A stretch of DNA of 64,000 nt, taken from positions 10,257,897 to 10,321,896 of the forward strand of contig NC_134652.1 of assembly GCF_030463565.1 (NCBI RefSeq), in the 5' to 3' direction. The translations under genes were made by a program, and so were the position numbers. This document shows positions 13,801 through 26,100 of this stretch, piece after piece. The notes beneath the pieces are model-generated. The model was not told where the DNA came from. It made no database searches and saw only the letters and a program-made list of their open reading frames with translations. Origin of the DNA: Pelecanus crispus (taxonomy: Eukaryota; Chordata; Aves; Pelecaniformes; Pelecanidae). Position 1 is the first letter of the stretch; each line of letters opens with the position of its first letter.

Positions 13801-16800
13801 TACATTAGGAAGGATTTGTCATGTTTCATAGATATGCCACAACTATTAAGAATTCTGAAAATAACACCTACAGTTATCTCCATCCTTCCCCATATTTCAA
13901 TATAAAAAGCTACAGGTGCAGTCATTATCTAATCCCACTTATTTTGCCTCTACGCAGCTTGAAACAGCTTATCATTTATTTCATACCTGCCAAGGTACAT
14001 CTTATGGCTTGAGCTGGAAATTCCGTTAATCTTGGAATCATAGGACGAAGTCTAGTCAGCGGAAGAACTTCAAAATTACCATAATCTATATAGCCCACCA
14101 AAACAGTATCTTCAGAAACATATGCTATAACAGCAGCACGATACCAAAGATTGTCTTCTAAAACGGAAGATACAGGTATTCATTATACTTCACTTTTAAC
14201 TTCTGAGAACAGAATTATTTTTTTGGGCAGACCAATATAAAAATATGACATCAGTCTCAGCATAAAACAGCAGCATTACAGTTCACACAAACCTTCACAA
14301 AACCCTTGTGGATGCAATATCTACCACCATCATCCGCCTATGAGTTGAGTGTTGCAAACTCATTCTTTCCATAAAGACACCTCCCCTTCCCCCCACCCCA
14401 ACATACATATTGCAACAAAGAATCGACTACATTATGTGGATGTAGTGCTTAAGTTCAATACATTTAAACAAACAGCAAACAGTATCTCAGCTGACCACAA
14501 TGACATGCAATTCAAAGGCCACACAACAGATCTAATAATGTAAGTATTTTAATTCAATATTTGAGAAATAGAAATACAAGCTTACTCAAGTTTATCAAGA
14601 CATCTGAGGTACTGAACTGATAGCTTTCCCTAGCTAGGCACCTGAAACCAGTGCCCATTCATATGCCAAGACAGCTTACTGGTAGTACTAGCTTTTTCTG
14701 AATGTGCAAAAAACCCCATTTATTTCAGCTTATCTGTTCAGTCCTACAGCTAATTTACTCAAAGCAGCAAAACCACAGGATATGGAAAGAAATACATGAC
14801 CAGGAATGTTTATCAATCACAAAGAAATTACAGCAGCAACATTTCTGACCAGAAAGAAGGCATAACAGCAGCAATGTATGGAGGTTCTTTTCTTGTTAAA
14901 AGCTGGATGAAAAGGACAATAATCTGTGAAAAGAGATTCATCTGCATCCTACTGCACTCAGGCAAACAGGACTTCAGATTCTAATAAAAAGGTATTTCTT
15001 TCATATAGACTTACCAATTCCTAGCACAAAACACCGCTTTATGCGGAATACTAGCCTAGGATTAGGCAAGATTCAATTTTGTCATGAGACTTGTAGAAAC
15101 TTGACATCAGTGATGACTGTCAGGTGGAAACTAAGTTACGAACATACAATTCAGGACTACTAGGTCTTGGCTAAATAACATTTTTCGAAGTCGTCTGTCA
15201 GAGCAGCATCTTTACATACAATCCCATTTCTTCTGTCCCCTTTTTGGGGTCTACAATTCCAAGTCTATATTTATTTCCAGCCACAGGAAATAGTGCTCAC
15301 CAACATTAAAAAAAAAATTTCTTTTCATCGTCTCTTAAAAAGTTCCTTTATACAAAAATGAACCCAGTGTTAAGAGTTTGCTCAACAAAGGGACCATTTT
15401 ATGGTCTTTTTTTAAACTAGTATTTTACAGATGTCATCATTTTCTATCAATAATAATTTTTTAAAATCACTACCAAATGCTATCCACAGCTAAAACCAGA
15501 CACAAATAAAACAAACTCTATATGAAACGTAATTATAAAATGTGTTTATTTTTGTAATAAATTAAAGCGACATGTATGAAGAGCCATATTTTCACCCCAT
15601 TTTTACCTGTGAACTGGGCACAGCATACATTTCCAGCAGCAGGATGGAAAGCTGGACTACTGGGAAATTCATCACAATGTTCATTAAGAGACACTTGAAG
15701 CTCAGCAAGTTGACCTGATGTTAAAATACATAGGGTTTGGAACATACACTGTCTTGTAATTACTACAAAAGTACACAAATCTTAAGTTCAAAGCCTGGAA
15801 GAACATTTTGTAGTATAATGGTGATTATTTCACATAATGTTTAACATAATACCAAAATAGCGATGAGACTAGGACTCTTCAATCAGTAAGATCGAAGAGA
15901 GTCCTCATGCGAGTCTGAGGAATCACAGTGGTAAAGAGAACAGACAGGGAAAACCAGTCACAGGCTTTTTCAACACCGGAACAAAACTGAAGCCAGTAGG
16001 AATTGAAACCAAGCTAGCAGAGGCATGCTAGAAAGAAACCAAGGAAGACAGCTCTTCAAACAACAGGCAGATGGCAAGTGTCATTTCTTGCCGAAGAACA
16101 CCCTATGCTATGAGTCTACCCAGAATTCAAAGGCTACACAAGTACACAGAAGAGAAACCTTCTGAGGGTTAGGAGATATGCCAGCCCACATCCAGCTGCA
16201 AAAGCCCTTTTAGCTGGGGGGGGGGGGGGGGGGCGGGGCAGTTGTCTCAGACAGCACTAGGAGGAAACATCCCATAAACTTACTCTGCTCTTATTCTCAC
16301 TCAGAGATCTGTTTATTGGCTCTGTGAGAGATGCACCAAAAGTCTCCGCAGCCTAGCACTCTAGCGTTACTTAGGTGTTATGTTTTCCTCTATCAGAAGA
16401 CACCAAAGCAAGGTTTGGGCACTATTATCTGGCTTTCTCATGCTCAAATATTCTCCCCATACTACGTAACAGAGAAGTTCAGTCCACACACGCAGCCTGT
16501 AAGGGAACACTTCCCTCCAGTGGTAAAGCAACAAGGCATTATAGGAATAAGCAAAGTAATTAGAAACTCACGCATTTCTGGAACATGTGAGAGAACATAT
16601 TTAGCATTAAATATTTGTGATACAAATTGACTTCAGATTGCTAAAATCCACGCCACACCATCTTTGTACTTTGCATTACTCAGACTGCCAACAAATTATC
16701 ACCTTACGGGTTAGTAAGCAATACTGACATAATGCTGCCAAAAATATCCTCTACAGCAGCATGGCTTTTAACTGAGGCATGGCCTAAAGCTACAGGGCAT

Positions 16801-17135
16801 CACCATTTCAGGTCAAACTACAAGACCAGCAACAACTCCCTCCAGCCACTCTCTACTGAAGAGAAAGATAGCATACTAGGTATCTTACATCCCTTTTTCA
16901 ATGCGTCACTTACGGGCACTGTGCATCTGCTGACAGAAGAAGTTTTCTGGATTTTGAACACAGGAAACCACGCCAGAAAATGCATCTCCGATACATACGG
17001 AGACACACTCTGCAACTGAATTAGCACAGTGAAGAAATTCTTCATCTTCAGGTATTTTTTCTTTACTTCCCTTAGAATGGTTTTCTGACTCTGTACATTA
17101 AAAAAAAAAAAAACCAACCCAAAAAAAAGCCACAA

Positions 17136-17178
<43 letters not shown>

Positions 17179-20100
17179 AGGTTGCTCATCAAAAGCTAGA
17201 TGACTTTGAAAATTTAAACATGCCGAAGAGGTTTATTCTTTTTGCTGACTCTTTGGACTTTGAAGGCTCGTGTCATATTATCCATGAAGTTAATGCTCAC
17301 ATAATCATCACTAAACAAGTACTTCATACTATTAAAAAGCATATGTGCTACTGTCACTAGTGAACTGAAGGAAGCTGCACTAGCCAATGTTTTTAAGTAG
17401 GAGATGATGCTAATGAACAGCTAGTGTATTTACTACGTTCAGAGTATCATGCAACATGGGAGGACCTAAAATTGCCCAAGTATTCTATTGTTAATGGTTG
17501 GACTGGATGATCTTAAAGGTCTTTTCCAACCTAAATGATTCTATGATTTTCTGTCTCTTACTAATAAGTCTGATTTGCTTGCTTACCTCTTAGAGAGTCT
17601 CCTCCTTTGTCATTACTTCCTAGAGTTAAATCAGACTTAATTTCTGAAGGCACTTTATCTAGACAGTCTTCTAGGTAAGATACAGATTAAATACAGACGT
17701 AAGAAACAAAGTTAGTTACCATACAAGATAGTCATAATTTAGTTTCATTTCAGAACCATCTTCTGAGCCTGACCTATATCCCTATCAGAACGTAAGCACG
17801 TTTACTTATTTGTTGAGCACTTAATATGGTTAGAATGCAAAATAAAAGTAGTTTCAGGGTAACTCAACTACTTGAGTTTTCTGAAGAGATTCACAGCTCC
17901 AAGACTGTTCAACTAAATAAAATGAGCAAAGCAGTAACAATCAACATTTACTCGTAGTCACTAAAGACTGTTAGCTGAAAAACTGATTATAGCTTTTCAG
18001 ACACAAACATCCATAACTTACCTCCATATTTACAATACTGAGTATGCAATGAGTTACCAAGATTCACAAAGAAATCTTGAGTTGCTTAGCTATTACATAT
18101 TCCATTTCCAATGCATGAAGCAGTATTCCAAGCTTTCAATATAATTATTTTCAACTGAAAACCTGCATACAGGTGTGTAAGTTGCTTGTAAAGTCATGGA
18201 ATAGATGCATGCAACATTTCATGAATGCAATGATATTTTTGTGATCTTCTCTCCAAGAGGTTTGCAAGTTATATTGTTTTGCCATTAATGTGCGGTAAAG
18301 CACATCAAAGCCACCCCCTCAGCTCAACCGAAAATCTGAATTCAGATGCCTCAAAGGTCAGGTGCTCTGCTTGTCTCTATCCACTGAGGCTTGCTAAGTT
18401 AGAAATATAAACATGCTTAGAGTTCTCCAACTAAATAAAACAATATCCAGTGGTTGCACTTTCTTTGGGATACTTTTTTAGCGAGCATGTACAAAATATA
18501 ACAAAAGCTGGTAATATCCTTAGTGGAACTAGAAACTGATACTACCATTTTTAAAGAGTTAAAAATGCATGAGATAAAAGGAACAACATGGTTCCAAATT
18601 TGCATGCATCTATTAAAACAGAAAAATAAGTAAGATAATCCAGAAAACACTGAATTTATTACAATTCTACTGGAAAAGTAACCTTAATAAAATTTAAGGT
18701 TATTAAGCTAACAAGATATTTCAGGTACAGACATTTTAAGATGACCTCTACAGGGAAAGGTGAAATAAAAGAAAACTATAAATAAATAAAATTAAAAAAA
18801 AAAATCAAGGGGCAGGTTGGGAGAGTGACAAGAGGGCAGAGAGCAAAAGAAAAAACCCCTCTTTCAAAGGTATTGGGCAGGGGAAGGGGGAGGGAAAGTG
18901 AACATTAAAGATTTATCAATTGTGTTGGGTTTTTTCCCCTGCACTACCAATACTCACCAAAATCTGGAAGAGCAACATCTACAGCAAAACTCAACATAAT
19001 TTCCTCCTGTAATATGTCAACAACAGTTACTGAACAGTGCTTTCCCATGAGTTGGGAAGAAAAGCTGGTGGTGCCTTCATTCCGCCCTTTTTCTTTTGGA
19101 TCATAATTAGCAAAGGAACACTTAATGGCCTGGAAAGAATTAAAATTAGAACAAGACGGGGTAGGGAGTTGTTTGCCCTGTAGAAAAAGTGACTAAATAA
19201 TTAAGGCCCTCAGAAATATCGTCTGGCATATAGAAGTTAAAACTGCTGTTGGAATATGAAGCGCTATCAACTCAACTAACTTCTTTACAAGAGAGTTAAG
19301 AATTAGGAAATTCAAACTGTAAACTACATTTCCTCCGATTCTTCCACTATTTATGCTGTCCTGTGAAAGGCATGGCTGTATCACACATCACATCTGACCA
19401 CAGGTGCATGTCCTGACTCGCCCTCAGCAGACACTGAGGGCTTTAAGCCAAGATTCAAACAGTTCTCAACCTTTTATGGACCCAGCAGAAAGTCATGTGA
19501 ACAACCTATGGAAGACTATTCAAATAGTTGCTAGTTATAGTTGTCACCGTTTGAAAGAATGCTTCTCTATTCTTTGTGCATAGTTAAATTCATATTCACA
19601 TTCACACAGTATGGCAATGAACTCAGACCAACAGCTCTCTTTACTCCAAACAAAGTTTGCCCAAACTACAACTGATTTTCAACTACTGCATGAGACCAGA
19701 TTAGAATATGCAGGTAGAATGTTTCCCCTGCTGTCCTCTAGTGTATGAGGGACATGTGGACCCAACCACCCTGCAGGGGTTTTTTTCTAGGACTAGGAAG
19801 AAAAAAAGCCAGGTGGCCTTCCTCACTCCTGTGGAATAGCTAGGGAACATTTCAGGAGGTGAACTTAGTGTAGTATGGCAGGTTTTATGCATCACTTTCA
19901 CTGAACACAAAATACTGTGATAATGACAGTTACACTGAAACACGAGTTACACTCACTTCAGAGCTATTAATTTAAGATACCTCAGCTACTGTTAGGAAAA
20001 TAGAACTCACACATGGAGGAAACAACAGTTCAATGTCTTTGTGCAGAGCTTTAATGCAGGAGAGTGGAATATTTTCTTCATTTCCATAATCTATATAGAA

Positions 20101-23100
20101 TACTTGTGCTTTCTTTTGCAATATATCCACATCTTTTACCAGTGCTCTGTTCCAGGTCTGCGTAAGAATAAACAATAATCTTAGTAAGAACACAACATAT
20201 TTTGCTTTACTTCATCAGGTTTGTTTATCAGCAAAGGCACTGACCAATTCTGAAGCAACTCACATGAACACAACTCACTGTAGTGTTGACTGCTGTGAAG
20301 ATAAAATTCTACTCCTATGGATATTAGCTACCGTACCGTAAATCAAGAATCTACTAACGATGGAGGAGAAAAAGGGGAAGAAATACAAAAAAGGGGTGGG
20401 AAGGGAAATGGGAACCAGATGTGGCTATAGAAATGCAACCAGAAAAGTCAGGTAAAAAAATGAAGTAAGACTAACTTCCTTAATTAAGCAGAGTCATATT
20501 CCAAACTGTTCTAACTACAGTAGTTTAAATTTGCTCAGAACACACACAGCCTTCAAGCAACAGTGGTACAAACAGTGCCTACAGGGCTCAAGTACATAAA
20601 CATATAGAAGTAAACTTTTTAGAGGTGGGCAAAAAAAATACACTACCTTAAATTTTAGTTCCAGATGTTATAAAGCTAGTTACTACCACAATTCCACCAC
20701 AATAAACTGATCTCTAATTAGCAGCCTTCACTGGTAGAGGCATAAAAGCAAAACATGATGAGCTCAACATAGAATGGTTATTTTATGGACAACCAGATGT
20801 TACCTGATCCAAAGAACACCTTGCAACGCAGACTTCCCCTTTGATGGCAATATATTGCTCTTGAATAACTGTGTTAGCATAACAGTCTTGCAGTTTCACA
20901 GAAAGTTTACTGATCTGGTCTAAAACTTCTGGAGAACTCATCTGTATATAAAATTCACTTGGACTCTTGAACTCTGTTACTGTGCCCTAAAGAGAAAAGC
21001 CACAGTAGATGATAATTATGCAAGAGCAACCTACAGTGTGTTATTCAGGACCAGTGTTCATTTCAATAAATGCATTTCACCCTGTACCTGATTTTGTTCT
21101 TTTGTTTTGAATCTAGCAGTAATTAACTGCAGGGAACAAAACCAGTGATGTTCACCTTCACAGAAATAATCTTCCTCACTTACTCCCCCGCCAGCCCCAC
21201 TTGCATTTATGCATCTTTATAAAAATAAAGGAATTTTCCATGTGAGCAAAATGAGACAAAGAGCTGAGGTGACATGCAGCTATATATGCTTAACAAAGCT
21301 TCAAATGCAAACTAATAAAACATTGTAGGATTCTTCCAAAATAAAGTACCTGTACTTCCGTAGCTTTTTTGATCCCTAGAGCCTGGAGATCTGAAAACAT
21401 TGTTTTCCTGATGTGCTCTTCTGTCTTGAGAGAATCCACAGAAGTTGAATTACCCTATTCAAAACAGCTACAAGTTATGTTTAAACTGGAGTTGTTCAGC
21501 TGTAGCTCCTTGTAGTAACAAACGAAAAAAAAACGTTTTAATCTTTTCAAGAAACATGTAAAAAAGTGCTTTTGCTGACTTTCAATAAGAAGTCTTACAG
21601 ACTTTGTATTACTCTTGAAAATAACAGAACATTATCACAGAGATACACTGAACAGGCAATGAAAAACAAGTGCCAAAGTCTCAGAGATCCACCTTTTCCT
21701 TTCACACCTGTTTTACAGGACAACTCAGCTACATTTCCTGCTTATGATGCTCTCATAAGTAAGAAGAATTGAATTCCACCTGCTTCCTTGTAGCCTGAAC
21801 ACCACAGAGTAGATTATAGCTACTGCTTTAACTGCTGGCATCCATTTTTTAAAAAAGGCTAAACATTTAGTGTAACCTGCCTAATGCACACCATCTGTGT
21901 CTGCGACATCCTAAAAACATTAGAAAAAATAACCTCATACACATCCTTAGGGAAAAGCTCTTTCACATTTGGACCAACATACCACAGACAATGCACAATG
22001 ACCAAGTGTCATGGTTTAACCCCAGCTGGCAACTAAGCACCACACAGCTGCTCACTCAGCCTCCCACCCCCCTCCCTGTGGTGGGATGGGGGAGAGAATC
22101 AAAAAAAAAAAGAAAGTAAAACCTGTGGGTTGAGGTAAAGGCAGTTCAATAGGACAGCAGAGGAAGAGAAAGTAGTAACAACAACAACAATGATAAAAGA
22201 ATACACACACCAAGTGATGCACAATGCAATTGCTCACCACCTGCTGACCGATGCCCAGCCAGTCCCGGAGCAGCAATCGCTGCCCCCTGGCCAGCTCCCC
22301 CCAGTTTCTATACTGAGCATGATGACGTATGGTATGGAATAGCCCTTTGGCTATTAGGAAGGAAACAGATGTAGACGTGGCACTCTGGGACATGGTTTAG
22401 TCTAGTCTACCCTTGATTGGTTTAGTGTGGACTTGGTAGTGTAGGTTAATGGTTGGACTGGATGATCTTAAAGGTCTTTTCCAACCTAAACAATTCTACG
22501 ATTCCTTCAGGCAGTTTGGGTCAGCTGTCCTGGCTGTGCCCCCTCCCAGCTTCTTGTGCACCTGGCAGAGCACAGGAAGCTGAGAAGTCCTTGACTGGTG
22601 TCAGCACTACTTAGCGACAACTAAAACATCAGTGTGTTATCAGCATTATTCTCATCCTAAATCCAAAACACAGCACTATAGCTGCTACTAGGAAGAAAAT
22701 TAACTCTATCCTAGCTGAAACCAGGACACCGAGATTACTGTTGCAACTGCCAAATGAGCTGTTTACTTGCAACAAAGATCCTTCCAGATTTTCCATAAAA
22801 ACACATCTCACAGTACAATAGCAAAATACGTTAAATATTGTTCAATATGCAATATAAGCTCTCTTGCTTCTGCAGATCCTGAGTTTCAGAAGATGAACCA
22901 CAGAATAAAAAAACCTTCTGGTATTTCAAAATAAATTGGCTACAAATTTTTTATTCATGTTGTACTTCCTCTTGATATAAAGGTCCCTCACTATCAGTTG
23001 ATCAGTTTTATTAGAACACAGTCGCAAGTACACACACAGCAGAAACTTATCAGGATGAACTAACAGAAGTCACAGGACCCAAAATGAAGCCTCCTTTCTA

Positions 23101-26100
23101 AATTCCTTCAAAAAGTTAAACAGATGAATGAGCTACTTCAAAGAAGCACATGACGAAGGAGTTTTCTTGTACAGCGCAAACACGAGGCTAGTTGGAGGTA
23201 TGCACATTTACTCGCTTTCATAAATATCATCCCAAGAAACCACAAAGACAGCAAAATGATCTCCTGCAGAAGAGTTCACAGGAAGACTACAGGAAACGTT
23301 TGGCTGAAAGTAAGATCAAGAGAGGCTTCAAAATATTACAAAGGAGAACCGCATTATGTTTAATTCCTGCTGCAGCAAAGAAACAAATGCTTATCTGCAT
23401 CTGTTACTATACAATACTACATTAAATGTATTTCTAGTTAAGTTACAAGGCTCCAAGCATCAGCTCATGATCTACACAGAAAACAAGACACCAGACTTTT
23501 TCTGAATTGGACAAGCTACATCTGTCTCCTTCCTAAAATATTTCTCTAGCAACCATCATACATATCTTGATTTTAACTTTTTCACAAATTGTTTTTCAAA
23601 CAAAAACCGAGTTGTCTGATAGTGTTCCTAAGGGCTCTAGAAGTAACATATTTTTGAATGCTTCTCCCAGTAACTTTTGATTTGAAGCACTGATCTTTCT
23701 AAAAGGAGTAGATTATAATATTTGGAACTTGTTCCTTTCCTGTACAGGTTAAATTAAACACATTGCAACTAGCTCGCAGCAGATCCATTCAAGATACAGT
23801 GAAAATTTTATTGTATACCTTAAGATAAACTCCCTTCTTGGTTTTAGCAGGTAACTTGCCTCCATCCTTATTACTTACACTGTAATCAGAGAAAAAGATG
23901 TTAATTTTGAAGTACCAAATACAGACAAGTAGCATTCACAGCACCTACTTGCAAATAGAACAAAAAGGCTGTGTTCACAGGATGTTGTTTTTGTCAACCC
24001 TTATTCCTCCTCCAAGAAAATGTAGAATGGCTAATTTGTTAGTTTCCTGTCATGCAACATCTGGTGTGTTTTTCCTGATGCCATCAACAAAAAATAAATT
24101 AATTTCTGATTAAAATGAAGAAGAAATCTTATACTGTTGTTGTGGAGTTCTGCTAACACTGTAATCCCAAGTCAACCTTAAGAACTATAAAATCACAAAA
24201 AAAAAAAAAGGTTGCTATTTCACTTGAATACATAAGTAATATCCAGATAACACATATGCCAGATTGTCCCCATGTCCCTGCCCATTCAGTCACTGTAGCA
24301 AAACTTGCGGGAAAAAAAAAATCTCTCTTGTAAACTTTGATTATGGACACCTGGTTGCAGATTCACTGAACTGCAATCATCACTCCTGTTAGAGGTTGTC
24401 AGCTTAAACACTCAGATCACTCCCCTAAACTGTTCCAAAGCCAGCCAGTCAATTTGTACCATATCATAACCTAATGGTCCTTACTTTAATTGAAACAGAC
24501 TAGGGAGTGATCTCTTGAGCATCTAAACTGTCATGTCAAAGATCAATAATGAGTAGCTAGAGAATGGCCTGGCTGAGACAACTTCTTCCAATTGCAGCTG
24601 TGCTCATAGACAAAATATCCATGAAATTCACTGAGGCTACAGTTAGATTCAAAGGGTGCGCCTTCAGACTCTGTTAAATGCAATCCATTAACCATGCCAC
24701 TGCTGAAAAGCAGTCTCATTCCTCCTCCCTTCCCTACCTCATCAACAGCACTAATGAAGTCATACGATAAGCTGGTATTCTTACTGCATGCTCACATAGT
24801 TCTGATGCAAGTAATAACGCTTTTGCTTTAATTCACACTACAGAACACCTTAAGAACTCCCAACAATATCTTTCAAGTCACCCTTCTAAAGCAGCAGAGC
24901 TGAGTTTTCTGACAAGTATGAGATAATGCAGTACTAGCCTAAGAATAAGCAACATATTCTACTGTAATAGTGCCGTTACATGGTCATTTAGGCTGTATTG
25001 GGAGTGGTATCATCTTTCTGTAAAGATTATTTGGCAGAACTTTTAACAAACTTACTTCTGTTTAACTGGCTCACATACAACACTATGTGCTGGCCAATCT
25101 TTCTTCTGACAATCTGCAGAGCAATAGTATATTTGCTTGCATTGTGAACATCTGAGGGATCCTAAGAAAAAAAAAGTCAGAGAGAAACACCTATATCACA
25201 AGAAAAAAACAGCTGTTAAAATACAGACTCCATGTATTATTTAATAACTGCTTTACAAGACTGTTCCACTACCGTTCTAAGCACATACAAGTAGGTATTT
25301 GTATTCACATACAGCTATCAGACATTACTACCCCAGATGTCCCAAATTCCTTCTATACTTAAGAAAGGAAAAAAAATTGATTAAGGAAATGCTCTGTTTA
25401 TCAGTTCTGCAACTCCAACTGTGTTCTGAATAGTCACTATACTTCCATCTGAGAGATAAACATATGCACCCATTTAAAGATATTTCTAAGCAAACCTTCT
25501 GATACGGTTTCACTGGTAACTGTACTATACATCACAGACTACAGGACAATAGGCACTTACCAAACAAACCACAATGATGGCAAGTCTTCTTTTGAAGTGG
25601 TGATATTAATGAACTAAAGAGACTCTTATCATAGCCGATAGAGAAAACATTTTCAGAGGAATATTGCAATTTCTTCGGCTTCTCACAACTCAAATCAGAA
25701 TGTGACACCTGTGGAAGAAAAATTTTAGGTGATTCTTACCAGAAAAAAGCTACCCATTAGGGTAGAAATATTCTAATATGCTAAAATATGACAAGAAAAA
25801 GAGTGAAAATTTCAAAGTTCTAGAAAGAGCAAGATACGCTGATCGCTTCTGCTATCTAAAAATGCTCAGAATATTTGGGGCAATTATAAAGTGCAATAAC
25901 TCACCGTATTTCCTTTATCAGTTGCAGCTGTCAACAGCAACTTCCCTCCACCAGTTATGCCTTCCATGGAACTTCCTAGGAGCAGAAGTATTTGCAAAGG
26001 GATCCGATTTAACAATGCTAATGCACACCTGTGTTACGGAATATTTGCAGGAAGACACAAGGCTCTTACCTACTCCTACTATTCTGCTAGGACACTTGAG

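Noticed and set aside
16732-17019. 95-codon plus-strand open frame
   Set aside because: It is the shadow of TDRD1 exon 11 on the opposite strand.
22052-22393. 113-codon open frame on the minus strand
   Set aside because: It lies within the solo LTR and crosses into the nested CR1; it is not a viral gene.
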